In this document: positions 26,831 to 41,211 of the stretch, one piece after another
How positions within the stretch are numbered: position 1 is the first letter of the stretch
How the letters are laid out: each line of letters begins with the position of its first letter
DNA from: Hyphomicrobiales bacterium
Lineage (GTDB): Bacteria; Pseudomonadota; Alphaproteobacteria; Rhizobiales; Ancalomicrobiaceae
NCBI GenBank assembly: GCA_021286855.1
Contig: JAJTBO010000003.1
Span: 248,001-312,000, forward strand
Reading direction: 5' to 3'
DNA: 64,000 bases
Notes under the pieces: generated by a model
Seen by the model: the letters and a program-made list of their open reading frames with translations, nothing else
Told to the model about the DNA's origin: nothing
The model's database searches: none
Made by a program: the position numbers and the translations under genes

Positions 26831-27763
26831 TCAGTCGGCGCGTCCACCCGATCCGTCGCGCGCCGGCGGCGTCTCGCGCCGTCCGAGCGTCGCCGCGGCG
26901 AGGCCGACGAGGACGAGGACGATACCGACGAAGTGGTAGCCTTCGAGCCGTTCGCCGAGGAAGAGCGCCGCCATCGCCGCCGAATAGGGCGTCATCAGAT
27001 ATGTGGCGATCGCCGTCGTTGTCGCGCCGACCCGGCGCACCGCCCGTTGCAGCCCCCAGAAGGCGGCGATCGAGGAGAAGACCACCATGCCCGCGACCGC
27101 GGCCCAGGCGCCGGCGCGATGCGGCAGGACCGGCCCGGCGGCGACCTCGACGAGCGCCGGCGCGAGGAGCAACAGGACGCCGGAGGCGCTCATCACGGCG
27201 AGCGCGGTCGCCGGGGTGAGGACCGCGAAGGCCGGCCGGCGCAGGAGGAGCGCATAGCCGGCCCAGGCGACGGAGGCGAAGAGAATGCCGAAGTCGCCGG
27301 TCTCGAACCGCATTCCGGCCGCCCGCGCCCAGTCGCCGCGCAGGGCGATGACGGCGATGCCGACGAAGGCGACGGCGATGCCGATCCCTTCGCGCGACGC
27401 GATCGGGCGGCCGCCGAAGCGCTGGATGAGCAGCAGGAAGAGCGGCGACGTCGCGTAGATCAACGTCGCGTTGGTCGCCGTGGTGCGGGCCAGCGACCAG
27501 TAGACGATGCCGCCGCAGATCACCATGCCGAGCCCGCCGGCGGCGAGCCACAGGCCGAAATGCCGCCGCACGAGGTCGAGAGAGGCGACGCGGGCGCGCC
27601 ACAACAACGGCAGCAGCAGGAGAAGCGTCCCGCCCCACCGCAACAGCGCCAACGTGAAGGGCGCGGCCTCGCCGGCGATCGCGCGGCCGAAGATCAGGTT
27701 GCTCGACAGGAGCGCCGGCACGACGGCGAGCAGAATCCAGTCGGAGGCCGTGGGTCGGTTCAT
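26831..27763 (-). CDS. EamA-family (DMT) transporter
   Basis: This 310-residue inner-membrane protein has ten predicted helices in two EamA repeats. LLSSNLIFGRAIAGEAAPFTLALLRW opens repeat 1, and the end of repeat 2 has YLMTPYSAAMAALFLGERLEGYHFVGIVLVLVGL. DMT proteins usually export metabolites or amino acids; the substrate is unknown. The ATG at 27763 is preceded by GGAAC. It lies 148 bp upstream of the ribokinase gene on the same strand and may be a separate unit. Confidence 0.9.
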   Translation of the reverse strand: MNRPTASDWILLAVVPALLSSNLIFGRAIAGEAAPFTLALLRWGGTLLLLLPLLWRARVASLDLVRRHFGLWLAAGGLGMVICGGIVYWSLARTTATNATLIYATSPLFLLLIQRFGGRPIASREGIGIAVAFVGIAVIALRGDWARAAGMRFETGDFGILFASVAWAGYALLLRRPAFAVLTPATALAVMSASGVLLLLAPALVEVAAGPVLPHRAGAWAAVAGMVVFSSIAAFWGLQRAVRRVGATTTAIATYLMTPYSAAMAALFLGERLEGYHFVGIVLVLVGLAAATLGRRETPPARDGSGGRAD

Positions 27764-28166
27764 GCACGTTCCGTTCGAGGCGCGGGCGGGGACGGGTCGG
27801 GACGCCCCGAAAGGCAGGCGAACCATCGCACGGCCCTACCTCCCGCGGCAATCACGGCCGAAGGCATGGGAGCCGTGTCGGCGAAGGCGCGGAGCGGGAC
27901 ACGAGGCGACGCGCATCCTACCTCCCGCCGACCGCCGCGAGGCGTCGGCGGCGGCGCGACGCTCGCCTCGATAAGCCTCTCCATCTCTGGTTCTGCAATG
28001 GTTGTTTTTTGTCGCAAATTGTCGCCAGAGCGGCCTGCGACACGGTGCGCGACACATCGGGAACGACGGCGACGTATTTGCGTGGTCCTTCGGGCTTATA
28101 CGAAAGGATCATTCGCGGTATCGGAGGAGTCCGACCGCCGACGCACCTTTCCGAGAGTCACGCCTC
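27764..28166. other. Intergenic region, 403 bp, before the RND operon
   Basis: No gene is supported here and no divergent TetR-type repressor is present, unlike many RND operons. The DNA turns AT-rich around 27990-28020, where a tandem heptamer occurs, and TTATAC at 28096-28101 could be part of a promoter, although no matching -35 is seen. Confidence 0.5.
28009..28025 (+). promoter_or_regulatory. Tandem TTGTCGC repeat upstream of the RND operon
   Basis: TTGTCGC occurs at 28009-28015 and again at 28019-28025, a 10-bp period that places both copies on the same DNA face. Direct repeats with this spacing are typical of OmpR-family regulator sites, and an OmpR-type regulator gene lies at 35438. 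The link is inferred. Confidence 0.35.
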
Positions 28167-29378
28167 ATGCGCAGCCTCGCCTCGCTCCTCTTCACGGCCA
28201 CCCTCCCCTTCGCCCTCGCCGCGCCCGTCGAGGCGCAGCCGGCGGCTGCCGGCGTTCCACGGCCGGAGGTGGGGGTTCTGATCGCCCACCCGCAGTCGGT
28301 GGCGATCATGGCCGAACTGCCGGGACGGACCGCGGCGTCGCTGACGGCCGAGGTCCGGCCGCAGGTCGGCGGCATCCTGAAGGTCCAGTATTTCCAGGAG
28401 GGCGGCGAAGTCGCCGTCGGAGATCCGCTCTATCTGATCGATCCGGCGCCCTATGAGGCCGCCTTCTCCAGCGCCCAGGCGACGCTCGCCAAGGCGCGCG
28501 CGGCGCTGCCCAACGCGCAATCGAAGGTCGACCGCTATCAGGCGCTGTCCAAGCAGAACGCGGTCGCCAAACAGGATGTCGACGACGCCGAGGCGACGCT
28601 GGCGCAGGCCAAGGCCGACGTCGCGGTGGCGGAAGCCGCTCTCGAGACCGCGCGGATCAATCTCGCCTATACGACCATCCGCGCGCCGATCGCCGGGCGG
28701 ATCGACAAGGCCAGCCTGACCCCCGGCGCGCTGGTGACGGCGAGCCAGACGACGACGCTGACCACGATCCGCACGATCGATCCGATCAACGTCGACATCA
28801 CGCAGTCGAGCCGCCGCCTGCTCGACCTGCGCGCGGCCATCGCCGCCGGCCGCATCCGCTTGTCCGGCGACAACGTCCGGGTGACGCTGAAGCTCGAGAA
28901 CGGCGGAACCTATGCGCAGACCGGAACGCTCGCCTTCTCGGAGGCCAACGTCAGCCAGACCACCGGCACCTACACTCTGCGCGCGAAGTTCCCCAATCCA
29001 GACCGGCTGTTGCTGCCGGGCATGTATGTGCGCGCCGTGGTCGAGGAAGGCGTCGCCGAGAACTCCTTCCTGGTGCCGCAACGCGCCGTCGATCACGACC
29101 AGAAGGGTCAGGCGACGGCGCTGGTCGTCGACGCCGAGGACAAGGTGGCGCAACGCGTGCTGAAGCTCGGCGACCCGATCGGCAATCGCTGGCGTGTCGA
29201 GGACGGGCTCGCCGACGGCGATCGGATCATCGTCGAAGGCAAACAACGGGCTCGTCCCGGCGCTCTGGTGAAGCCTTCCGAAGTCGACGTCGACGACGCC
29301 ACCGGCGAAGTGGTCCGACGCGACCAGGGGGCGAGCCTGGCGCCGGCCGCCGGTCCGTCGGCCTCTCGGGTGGAGTGA
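28167..29378 (+). CDS. RND efflux periplasmic adaptor (AcrA/MexA-like)
   Basis: This is a 403-residue membrane-fusion protein with a Sec signal peptide lacking a lipobox cysteine (cleavage near VEAQ). The barrel-sandwich half-motifs VRPQVGGILKVQYFQEGGEV and AYTTIRAPIAGRIDKASLTPGALVT flank a helical hairpin rich in Ala/Gln (about residues 100-170). PGMYVRAVVEEG is the typical C-terminal block. It bridges the RND pump and the outer-membrane channel encoded next. The operon acrA-acrB-tolC-like has gaps of 9 bp and -4 bp. Confidence 0.94.
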   Translation: MRSLASLLFTATLPFALAAPVEAQPAAAGVPRPEVGVLIAHPQSVAIMAELPGRTAASLTAEVRPQVGGILKVQYFQEGGEVAVGDPLYLIDPAPYEAAFSSAQATLAKARAALPNAQSKVDRYQALSKQNAVAKQDVDDAEATLAQAKADVAVAEAALETARINLAYTTIRAPIAGRIDKASLTPGALVTASQTTTLTTIRTIDPINVDITQSSRRLLDLRAAIAAGRIRLSGDNVRVTLKLENGGTYAQTGTLAFSEANVSQTTGTYTLRAKFPNPDRLLLPGMYVRAVVEEGVAENSFLVPQRAVDHDQKGQATALVVDAEDKVAQRVLKLGDPIGNRWRVEDGLADGDRIIVEGKQRARPGALVKPSEVDVDDATGEVVRRDQGASLAPAAGPSASRVE

Positions 29379-29387
29379 GGGGACCCC

Positions 29388-32300
29388 ATGTCTCGTTTCT
29401 TCATCGACCGCCCGATCTTCGCCTGGGTGTTGGCCATCGCGGTGATGCTGGCCGGTCTCCTGGCGATCCGCACCCTGTCGATCTCGCAATATCCGCAGAT
29501 CGCGCCGACCACGGTGCGCATCTCCGCGACCTATCCCGGCGCCGACGCGCAGACGGTCGAGAACTCGGTGACCAAGGTCATCGAGCAGGGCATGACCGGC
29601 CTCGACGATCTGGATTACATGACGTCGACGTCGACTTCGACCGGGTCGGCCACCATCACCATCACCTTCACCGCCGCGGCCGATCCGGACGTGGCGCAGA
29701 TGCAGGTGCAGAACAAGCTGCAGCTGGTCACTTCGCAGTTGCCGCAGGTGGTTCAGACGACCGGCGTCAGCGTCAACAAGACCTCGACCGGCTTCCTGTT
29801 GGTGGCGAGCTTCGTCTCCACCGACGGCAAGATGACGACCAACGACCTCGCCGACTATGTCGATTCCTCGCTCAACGACACGCTGAAGCGGGTCGACGGC
29901 GTCGGCTCGACGCAGATCTTCGGCTCGGCCTACGCCATGCGGATCTGGCTCGATCCCGACAAGCTGGCGAAATACGCGCTGATGCCGGGCGACGTCGCGA
30001 CCGCGATCACGGCCCAGAACACCCAGATCTCGGCCGGCCAGATCGGCAGTCTGCCGAGCTTGAAGGGGCAGCAGCTCAACGTGACGGTGACGGCGCGGGC
30101 GCGTCTGCAGACGCCCGAACAGTTCCGCGCGATCATCCTGAAGAGCGCCACGGACGGCTCGGTGGTGCGGCTCGAGGACGTCGCCGACGTCGAGATCGGG
30201 GCGAAGAGCTACACCAACTCGTCCTACTACAACGGCAAGCCGGCGACCGGCATCGCCATTTCCCTCGCCACCGGCGCCAACGCCATCGGCACCGCCGGCC
30301 GCGTCCAGGCGGCGATCGAGCGGATGCGCCCGACGTTCCCCCAGAACGTCGAGGTGGTCTACCCCTACGACACCACGCCCTTCGTGCGGCTGTCGATCCA
30401 GGAGGTGGCGAAGACGCTGGTCGAGGCGGTGGCGTTGGTCTTCCTGGTGATGCTGGTGTTCCTGCAGAACCTGCGCGCCACCTTCATCCCGACCATCGCC
30501 GTGCCGGTGGTGCTGCTCGGCACCTTCGCGGTGCTCGGGGTCGCCGGCTATTCGATCAACACGCTGACGATGTTCGCGATGGTGCTGGCGATCGGCCTGC
30601 TCGTCGACGACGCCATCGTCGTGGTCGAGAACGTCGAACGGGTGATGAGCGAAAAGGGGCTGTCGCCGCGCGACGCGACGCTCGAATCCATGAACGAGAT
30701 CACCGGCGCGCTGATCGGCATCGCCACGGTGCTCTCCGCGGTGTTCGTGCCGATGGCCTTCTTCGGCGGCTCGGTCGGCGTCATCTATCGGCAGTTCTCC
30801 GTCACCATCGTCGCGGCGATGGCGCTCTCGGTTCTGGTCGCGCTGATCCTGTCGCCGGCCTTGTGCGCCTCGATCCTGAAACCGGAGCAGGCGCACAAGG
30901 AAAGCGGGCTCTTCGGGCTGTTCAACCGCGGCTTCGACCGGACGGCTGACGCCTATCGACGCGGCGCGACGGTGATCACGAAGAAGCGGGTCGCCTTCCT
31001 CGGCGTCTATCTGCTGATCGTCGCCGGCGCCGGCCTCGCCTTCACCCGCCTGCCCGGCTCGTTCCTGCCGGAGGAGGATCAGGGCATCCTGCTCACCTCG
31101 CTGCAGCTGCCGGTCGGATCGACGCAGGAGCGGACCATCCGCGTCGCCCAGGACGTCACCAAGTGGTACCTCGACAACGAGAAGGACGCCGTCGAGGGCG
31201 TGATGTCGGTCATCGGCTTCGGCTTCGGCGGCGAGGGCCAGAACGTCGGCATCGTGTTCGTGCGGCTGAAGCCCTTCGACGAGCGCAAGGCGAAGACGCT
31301 TTCGGCCTCGGCGGTGGCGGAGCGGGCGCGTCGCGCCTTCGCCTCCAACCCCGATGCGATGATCTTCGCGATGGCGCCGCCGGCGATCCAGGGGATGGGC
31401 AACTCCAACGGTTTCGACGTCTATCTGAAGGATCTCGAAGGCGCGGGGCACGAAAAGCTGATCGCCGCGCGCAACCAGTTCCTCGCCGCCGCGTCCAAGG
31501 AGCCCTCGCTCGTCGCGGTGCGTCCGAACGGTCAGGAGGACACGCCGCAATACGCGATCGACTTCGATCAGGAGAAGGCGAGCGCGCTGGGGCTCGCGCT
31601 CTCCGACGTCAACACGACGCTGTCGGTCGCCTGGGGATCGGACTACGTCAACGACTTCATCGACCGCGGTCGCGTGAAGCCGGTCTATCTCCAGTCGGCG
31701 GCGGCCTTCCGGCATCAGCCGACCGATCTCGATCGCTGGCACGTGCGCAATTCGAGCAGCGAGATGGTGCCGTTCTCCGCCTTCGCCACCGGTCGGTGGA
31801 CCTATGGGTCGCCGCGGCTCGAGCGCTACAACGGCTCGGCGGCGGTCGAGGTCGTCGGCAACGCCGCGCCGGGGGTCTCGACCGGGACGGCGATGGACGC
31901 GGTCGACCGACTGGCCTCGGCGCTGCCGCAGGGCTTCACCTACGAATGGACCGGCCTTTCGGCGCAGGAGAAGCTCTCCGGCAGTCAGGCCGGCGCGCTC
32001 TACGGGATCTCGGTGCTGGTCGTCTTCCTGGCCCTCGCCGCGCTCTACGAGAGCTGGTCGGTGCCCTTCGCGGTGATGCTGTCGGTGCCGATCGGCGTGC
32101 TCGGCGCGCTCGGCGCGGCGATCCTGTTCGGCCAGACCAACGACGTCTACTTCAAGGTCGGCCTGCTCACCACGATCGGCCTGTCGGCGAAGAACGCCAT
32201 TCTGATCGTCGAGTTCGCGCTGGAGCGCGAGGCCGCCGGCGTCGAGTTGGTCGAAGCGACGCTCGCGGCGGCGCGCCAGCGGCTTCGTCCGATCCTGATG

Positions 32301-32507
32301 ACCTCGCTCGCCTTCATCCTCGGCGTGGCCCCGCTGGCGGTCGCTTCCGGAGCGGGATCGGGCGCGCAGAATTCGGTCGGCATCGGCGTGCTGGGAGGTA
32401 TGCTCGCGGCGACCGTCATCGGCGTGTTCTTCGTGCCACTGCTCTATGTGACGGTTCGGCGCATCTTCCCCGGCAGGCGCCGGACGACCTCGGAGGCGGT
32501 TTCGTGA
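29388..32507 (+). CDS. RND multidrug efflux transporter (AcrB/HAE1 family)
   Basis: This 1039-residue inner-membrane pump is the usual length for HAE1 drug exporters. It begins [24 protein letters not shown]4 carries the proton-relay aspartates in [18 protein letters not shown], and TM10 has the matching Lys in [16 protein letters not shown]. Two large periplasmic loops follow TM1 and TM7, and [15 protein letters not shown] is a conserved element. It exports lipophilic or cationic drugs by proton antiport together with its adaptor and channel. The final codons overlap the channel gene by 4 nt. Confidence 0.96.
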   Translation: MSRFFIDRPIFAWVLAIAVMLAGLLAIRTLSISQYPQIAPTTVRISATYPGADAQTVENSVTKVIEQGMTGLDDLDYMTSTSTSTGSATITITFTAAADPDVAQMQVQNKLQLVTSQLPQVVQTTGVSVNKTSTGFLLVASFVSTDGKMTTNDLADYVDSSLNDTLKRVDGVGSTQIFGSAYAMRIWLDPDKLAKYALMPGDVATAITAQNTQISAGQIGSLPSLKGQQLNVTVTARARLQTPEQFRAIILKSATDGSVVRLEDVADVEIGAKSYTNSSYYNGKPATGIAISLATGANAIGTAGRVQAAIERMRPTFPQNVEVVYPYDTTPFVRLSIQEVAKTLVEAVALVFLVMLVFLQNLRATFIPTIAVPVVLLGTFAVLGVAGYSINTLTMFAMVLAIGLLVDDAIVVVENVERVMSEKGLSPRDATLESMNEITGALIGIATVLSAVFVPMAFFGGSVGVIYRQFSVTIVAAMALSVLVALILSPALCASILKPEQAHKESGLFGLFNRGFDRTADAYRRGATVITKKRVAFLGVYLLIVAGAGLAFTRLPGSFLPEEDQGILLTSLQLPVGSTQERTIRVAQDVTKWYLDNEKDAVEGVMSVIGFGFGGEGQNVGIVFVRLKPFDERKAKTLSASAVAERARRAFASNPDAMIFAMAPPAIQGMGNSNGFDVYLKDLEGAGHEKLIAARNQFLAAASKEPSLVAVRPNGQEDTPQYAIDFDQEKASALGLALSDVNTTLSVAWGSDYVNDFIDRGRVKPVYLQSAAAFRHQPTDLDRWHVRNSSSEMVPFSAFATGRWTYGSPRLERYNGSAAVEVVGNAAPGVSTGTAMDAVDRLASALPQGFTYEWTGLSAQEKLSGSQAGALYGISVLVVFLALAALYESWSVPFAVMLSVPIGVLGALGAAILFGQTNDVYFKVGLLTTIGLSAKNAILIVEFALEREAAGVELVEATLAAARQRLRPILMTSLAFILGVAPLAVASGAGSGAQNSVGIGVLGGMLAATVIGVFFVPLLYVTVRRIFPGRRRTTSEAVS

Positions 32508-33991
32508 CGTCGCGGTTTCGAATTCGGATCCCCGCCCTCGGTGGGCTCGCTCTCGCCACGCTTCTCGCCGGCTGCGCCGTCGGGCCGGACTTCACCCCGA
32601 CCGACGTCGCCGTCCCCTCGCACTGGCGAGGCGCGGGCGCGCCGAAGGCGACCGCCGCCGGCATGCTCGGCGAGTGGTGGCGCGATCTGAGGGATCCGAT
32701 CCTCGACCGGCTGATCGCCGACGCGGTCGAGGGCAATCTCGACGTCAAGACCGCCGCCGCCAAGCTGCGCGAGGCGCGGGCGCTGCATCGCGAGGCGATC
32801 GGCGGCCTGCTGCCCAGCCTCGACGGCTCGGGTTCGGGGACGCGCCAGCAGACCACGTCGAACTCGACCGGCAAGACGTCGGTCGGCAGCCTGTTCCAGA
32901 CCGGGCTCGACGCCAGCTGGGAGATCGATCTGTTCGGCGGCAACGCCCGCACGGCGGACGCCGCCGGGGCCGGCGCGGCCGCGGTCCGCGCCGATCTCGA
33001 CGCGACGCTCCTCACCCTGGTCGGCGACGTGGCGACGAACTACGCGCAGTTGCGCGGGTATCAGGCGCGAATCGCGCTCGCCCGCCGCACCGCCAAGTCG
33101 CAGCGCGAGACTGCGGCGCTGACCCGCACCAAGTTCGAGACCGGCTCGGCCTCGGCGGTCGACGCGGCCAAGGCGGAGGCGACCGCGGCCTCGACGGAGG
33201 CCGACATCCCGACGCTCGAGACTTCGGCGGCGGAGGCGATCCATCGCCTGTCGGTGCTGACCGGCCGCGAGCCGGGCGCGCTCGACCAGTCGCTCCGCTC
33301 GGGCGGGGCGATCCCTGCGCCGCGCCGGGCGTTGCCCGCCGGCGTGCCGGCCGACGTGCTGTCCAACCGCCCCGACGTGCGCGCCGCCGAGATCCGCGTG
33401 GCGCAATACACCGCCAAGCTCGCCGCCTCCGAAGCCGCGCTCTATCCCTCGATGTCGCTGACCGGCGCGATCTCGACCTCGGCGGTGAGGCCCGGCGATC
33501 TCTTCAAGGGCACGACCATCGCCTGGTCGTGGGGTCCGAGCGTGACGATCCCGATCTTCGAGGGCGGCAGGCTCACCGCGGCGCGCGACGCGGCGGCGGC
33601 GACGCGCGACGAATATCTGATCGCCTTCCGCGCGTCCGTGCTCACCGCGCTCGAGGACGTCGAGAACGCGCTCGTCGCCACCCGGCAGGAGAAGATGCGC
33701 GCCGCCAAGCTGGCCACGGCTGTCGCCGCCTATCGGCGCGCGGCGGATCTGTCGCGGTCGCTCTATTCGACCGGCACGTCGAGCTTCCTCGACGTGCTCG
33801 ACGCCGAACGCTCGCTCTATACGGCCGAGGCGTCGCTGATCCAGAGCCGGGTCCTGCTCGTCACCGACCACGTCGCGCTCGCCAAGGCGCTCGGCGGGGG
33901 GTGGACGCGGCCGATCGAAACCGAACGGCCCGAAGTGGTCGACGCCGTGACCGGGCCGCGCCCGGCCTTCCTCTCGTCGATCGGACGCTGA
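32504..33991 (+). CDS. Outer-membrane efflux lipoprotein (NodT/OprM-type)
   Basis: This 495-residue TolC-superfamily channel has a lipoprotein signal peptide with lipobox LLAGC, so the mature protein should be acylated at that Cys. [40 protein letters not shown] and [20 protein letters not shown] are hallmark sequences of NodT/OprM proteins. The GTG start at 32504 overlaps the acrB-like stop (GTGA). It completes the tripartite pump. Confidence 0.94.
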   Translation: MTSRFRIRIPALGGLALATLLAGCAVGPDFTPTDVAVPSHWRGAGAPKATAAGMLGEWWRDLRDPILDRLIADAVEGNLDVKTAAAKLREARALHREAIGGLLPSLDGSGSGTRQQTTSNSTGKTSVGSLFQTGLDASWEIDLFGGNARTADAAGAGAAAVRADLDATLLTLVGDVATNYAQLRGYQARIALARRTAKSQRETAALTRTKFETGSASAVDAAKAEATAASTEADIPTLETSAAEAIHRLSVLTGREPGALDQSLRSGGAIPAPRRALPAGVPADVLSNRPDVRAAEIRVAQYTAKLAASEAALYPSMSLTGAISTSAVRPGDLFKGTTIAWSWGPSVTIPIFEGGRLTAARDAAAATRDEYLIAFRASVLTALEDVENALVATRQEKMRAAKLATAVAAYRRAADLSRSLYSTGTSSFLDVLDAERSLYTAEASLIQSRVLLVTDHVALAKALGGGWTRPIETERPEVVDAVTGPRPAFLSSIGR

Positions 33992-34022
33992 TCGCCCCGC
34001 CGGCGCTCCGGAAAGGTTGGGA

Positions 34023-35249
34023 ATGTCCTCTCCCGAGACATCGAACAGACCGTCGGCGCATCTCGGCGCGGATGCGAAGATGCGTCTGCGCCTCGTCTTC
34101 CTGCTCGGGGCGGTGACGGCCTTTGCGCCCTTCGCCACCGACATGTATCTCGGCAGTCTCGGCGACATCGCCGCCAGCCTGCGCAGCGACGCCGGCGCGG
34201 TGCAGATGACGGTCTCGACCTTCTTCGGCGGAATGGCGGTCGGCCAATTGTTCTACGGTCCGGCGATCGATCGATGGGGGCGGAAGAAGCCGCTGCTGGT
34301 CGGCATCGGCGTGTTCACGATCGCCTCGGCGCTGTTGATCGTCGCGCCGAACCTGTCGTCGTTTCTCGCCCTGCGGTTCGTTCAGGCGGTCGGCGGGTGC
34401 GCCGGCATGATCATCGCCCGGGCGATCATCCGCGACGTCTTCGATCTGCGCGGCGCTTCGTCGATGCTGTCGCAGATGATGCTCGTGCAGGGGCTGGGGC
34501 CGGTGCTGGCGCCGGTGATCGGGGCGCAGGTCGCCTCGCTCGCCTCCTGGCACTGGATCTTCGCGCTTCTCTCGGCGAGCGGCCTGTTCTGGTTCGCCGC
34601 GATCGGATGGGGCCTGCCGGAGACACTGCCGGCGCAGGCGCGTCGCTCGACCGGGCTCGGCGAACTCGCCCGCGCCGCCGCGGGCCTCGCGCGACGGATC
34701 GACTTCGTCCTGCCGGCGGCGACGGCGGCCAGCGCGATGGGAGCGCTGTTCGCCTTCATCGGGGGCTCGGCCTTCGTCTTCATGGAACATTTCGGCCTGA
34801 GCCGCGACGCCTATTCGCTGGTGTTCGGCGCCAACGCCGCCTGCATGATCGCCGCGTCGCAGCTCAACCGTCTGCTCGTCGGGCGGTTCGCGCCGCGCAC
34901 CGTGGTGATGGCCGCGACGAGCTTCGCCGTGCTCGCGGCGCTGGTCCTCATCGCCGTATCCGGCGTGGCGCATTGGGCGGCGTTCCTCGTCCCCCTCATT
35001 CTGTCGCTCGCCGGAGGGCCGCTGATCGCGGCGAACGCCCAGGCGATCGCCATGTCGCGCAGCGGCGAATACGCCGGCACGGCCTCGTCGCTGGTCGGCA
35101 TCGTGCAATATCTCTTCGCCGGCTCGGTGATCGCGATCGTCGGCGCGCTGCACGACGGCACCACCCTCCCGATGGCCGCGATGATCGCGATCTGTTCGGG
35201 CCTCTCCTTCCTGATCGCCCTCGTCGGACGCCTGCGCGGCGCGCTCTGA
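34023..35249 (+). CDS. MFS drug exporter, Bcr/CflA family
   Basis: This 408-residue, 12-helix MFS protein has the Bcr/CflA start (FAPFATDMYLGSLGDIAASL), the motif A loop GPAIDRWGRKKPLL between TM2 and TM3, and motif C-like GLGPVLAPVIGAQVA in TM5. The family exports drugs such as bicyclomycin or chloramphenicol, or cysteine-like metabolites. I chose the ATG at 34023; an in-frame TTG lies 6 nt upstream. It follows the channel gene by 31 bp and may be co-transcribed with the pump. Confidence 0.92.
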   Translation: MSSPETSNRPSAHLGADAKMRLRLVFLLGAVTAFAPFATDMYLGSLGDIAASLRSDAGAVQMTVSTFFGGMAVGQLFYGPAIDRWGRKKPLLVGIGVFTIASALLIVAPNLSSFLALRFVQAVGGCAGMIIARAIIRDVFDLRGASSMLSQMMLVQGLGPVLAPVIGAQVASLASWHWIFALLSASGLFWFAAIGWGLPETLPAQARRSTGLGELARAAAGLARRIDFVLPAATAASAMGALFAFIGGSAFVFMEHFGLSRDAYSLVFGANAACMIAASQLNRLLVGRFAPRTVVMAATSFAVLAALVLIAVSGVAHWAAFLVPLILSLAGGPLIAANAQAIAMSRSGEYAGTASSLVGIVQYLFAGSVIAIVGALHDGTTLPMAAMIAICSGLSFLIALVGRLRGAL

Positions 35250-35437
35250 GACGCGCTCACGACGGCGCGTCGAGGGATCGGGTCGGCGTTCCGATCCAGA
35301 TCGAGGCGCGGGAGTTTTCTTCGTCGAAGGTCTCCGAGCCCGGCGGCGGCGACAACTCGATACAAAAATCTCGGGAGCGAAGTGTCGGATAGGCTATCTT
35401 CGGCGAAACACGGCAACGCCCCGCGCGCGAGACGATC

Positions 35438-36160
35438 ATGGAACGCACGCCGCACATCCTGGTGGTCGACGACCACCGCGAAATCCGAGAACTGCTGGCG
35501 AAATATTTCGAGAAGAACGGTCTGCGCGTCACCGTCGCCGACGGCGGCGGCGCGATGCGGGCGGCGTTCAAGGTCGCCGCGATCGACCTCGTCGTGCTCG
35601 ACATCATGATGCCGGGCGAGGACGGCCTGACGCTGTGTCGGCAACTCCGCCAGACCAGCGAGGTGCCGATCGTGCTGCTCACCGCCGTCTCGGAGGAGAC
35701 CGACCGCATCGTCGGGCTGGAGCTCGGCGCCGACGACTACGTGACGAAGCCGTTCAATCCGCGCGAACTGCTCGCCCGCGTCCGCGCCATCCTGCGCCGC
35801 GCCGCCGCGACGCCGCGCCAGGAGACCTCGGCCGAGCGGGTGCTCTACCGGTTCGACCGATGGACGCTCGATCCGGCCGCCCATGCGCTCTTCGGCGAGG
35901 ACGGCGAGGAGGTGGCGCTCGGCACGGCCGAGTTCCGTCTCCTGCAGGCGCTGGTCACCCGCCCGGCGATGGTGCTGACCCGCGATCAGTTGCTCGACAT
36001 CACCGCCGGCCGCAGCGCGCAGGTGTTCGACCGCAGCATCGACAATCTGGTCAGCCGGCTGCGCCGTCGGATCGAGCGCGACCCGCAACAGCCGGCGCTG
36101 ATCAAGACGGTCTGGGGCGACGGCTACGTCTTCGCCGGCCGCGTCGAGGAGACGCGATGA
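35438..36160 (+). CDS. OmpR-family response regulator
   Basis: This 240-residue regulator has a receiver domain with acidic residues D11/D12, phosphoacceptor D55 in VVLDIMMPGEDG, T82 and K104, then a C-terminal winged HTH (LGTAEFRLLQALVTRPAMVLTRDQLLD...IDNLVSRLRRRIE...TVWGDGYVF). It binds DNA as a dimer at direct repeats. The histidine-kinase gene overlaps it by 4 nt (ATGA). Its place right after the RND and MFS exporter genes suggests it may control them. Confidence 0.94.
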   Translation: MERTPHILVVDDHREIRELLAKYFEKNGLRVTVADGGGAMRAAFKVAAIDLVVLDIMMPGEDGLTLCRQLRQTSEVPIVLLTAVSEETDRIVGLELGADDYVTKPFNPRELLARVRAILRRAAATPRQETSAERVLYRFDRWTLDPAAHALFGEDGEEVALGTAEFRLLQALVTRPAMVLTRDQLLDITAGRSAQVFDRSIDNLVSRLRRRIERDPQQPALIKTVWGDGYVFAGRVEETR

Positions 36161-37575
36161 TCCGCCTCTGGCCGAAGAAGCTCGCCTCGCGGCTGGTGAT
36201 CCTGCTCGTCTCGGCGCTGGCGGTCGCCCAGGTCGTGATCATCTTCGTGCTGCACGACGAACAGCGGATCGTCGGCGAGACGATGGCGCACGGCCAGGCG
36301 CTCAATCAGGTGGTGACGCTGGCGCGGCTCCTGTCGCACTATCCGAAGGAGCAGGCGAACGATCTGGCGGCGGCCTTCGGCTCGCGCACCACCTGCGCGA
36401 CGGTCGAGACGTCGGCGCCGGGCGCGATCCGCCGCGAAGCCGGCGCGGCGGAGGCGCAACTCGCCGAAACGCTCGGGCGGATGCTGCACGGGGCCGACGC
36501 CGGCGAACCGTCGGTGATCCTGCGTCGTTTCGATACGGAGGAAACCCCGTGCGGCGGGCGACCGCCCGAAGGGCCGATCCATTTCCACGGCGACGGCGCG
36601 CCGCCGATGCAACCGGCCGGCGCCTATTCGGCCGAATTGGTGGTGCCGCTCGGCGACGGGCGGACGCTGCGCTACGTCTCCGTGATCGACACGCCGATGA
36701 TTCCGTTTCGGGTGATCGCGATTTCGTTCGTGCTCGTCGCCTTCGCCGTCTCGACGGTCGCCGTCGTCTCGGTCCGCCATCAGACGCGCTCGCTCCGCGA
36801 TCTCGCCGACGCGGCCGAACGGCTCGGGCGGGGCGAAGACGCGCCGCCGCTCTCCGATCGGGGGCCGGCGGAAATCGCCGTGGCGATCCACGCCTTCGAA
36901 ACGATGCGGGCGCGGTTGCGCCGCTACATGAGCGAGCGGTTGCGTCTGCTCGCCGCGATCAGCCACGATCTGCGCACGCCGCTGACGACGCTGCGGCTGA
37001 AGGCGGAATTCGTCGAGGACGAGGCGGTGCGCGACGATCTGGTCGCCACCGTCGACGAGTTGACCGCGATCACCGAGGCGACGCTCGCCTTCACCCGAGC
37101 GGAGGCGTCGCACGAGGAGACGCGGCGGATCGCGCTCGACGAACTGGTCGGCGAAGTGGTCAGCGACTTCCGGCTCGCCGGCGCGGTCGCCTCGCTCGAC
37201 ACGCCGCATCCCGTGCCCTTCGAGGGGCGGCCGGTGACGCTGAAGCGAGCGGTGCGCAACATCGTCGAGAACGCCATCCGCTACGGCGGATCGGCGCGGG
37301 TCACGATCCTCGACGACGAAGACCGGGTTCGGATCGTCGTCGAGGACGACGGGCCGGGGCTTCCCGCCGAGCGCGTCGACGAAGCCTTCCAGCCCTTCGT
37401 GCGGCTGGAGCCGTCGCGCAACCGCGAGACCGGCGGGCTCGGGCTCGGGCTTTCGATCGCCCGCGGCATCGTCCAGAACCACGGCGGCGCCATCACCCTC
37501 ACCAACCGAGAGGTCGCCGACCGAGAGGTCCGTGGGCTTCGCGTCGAGATCGGCCTGCCGCGCCGCCGCGCCTGA
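36157..37575 (+). CDS. Two-component sensor histidine kinase (EnvZ-like)
   Basis: This is a 472-residue membrane kinase with TM1 at about 12-32, a periplasmic sensor region to about 183, TM2 at about 184-206, a HAMP segment, and a DHp with phosphoacceptor H270 in AAISHDLRTPLTTLRLK. The catalytic domain shows N372 (NIVENAIRYGG), DDGPGLP and GGLGLGLSIARGIV. The sensor region has two Cys (C80, C132) and the motif HFHGDG, which could bind a metal or form a disulfide; this is inference. It phosphorylates the 35438 product. It ends 9 bp from the convergent oxoprolinase gene. Confidence 0.94.
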   Translation: MIRLWPKKLASRLVILLVSALAVAQVVIIFVLHDEQRIVGETMAHGQALNQVVTLARLLSHYPKEQANDLAAAFGSRTTCATVETSAPGAIRREAGAAEAQLAETLGRMLHGADAGEPSVILRRFDTEETPCGGRPPEGPIHFHGDGAPPMQPAGAYSAELVVPLGDGRTLRYVSVIDTPMIPFRVIAISFVLVAFAVSTVAVVSVRHQTRSLRDLADAAERLGRGEDAPPLSDRGPAEIAVAIHAFETMRARLRRYMSERLRLLAAISHDLRTPLTTLRLKAEFVEDEAVRDDLVATVDELTAITEATLAFTRAEASHEETRRIALDELVGEVVSDFRLAGAVASLDTPHPVPFEGRPVTLKRAVRNIVENAIRYGGSARVTILDDEDRVRIVVEDDGPGLPAERVDEAFQPFVRLEPSRNRETGGLGLGLSIARGIVQNHGGAITLTNREVADREVRGLRVEIGLPRRRA

Positions 37576-37584
37576 CCGCGCGGC

Positions 37585-41207
<3,623 letters not shown>

Positions 41208-41211
<4 letters not shown>

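Noticed and set aside
28158-31742. A nearly 1200-codon minus-strand open frame opposite the RND genes
   Set aside because: It lies antisense to the clear AcrA/AcrB genes; the protein is low-complexity Asp/His/Arg-rich and has no start context.
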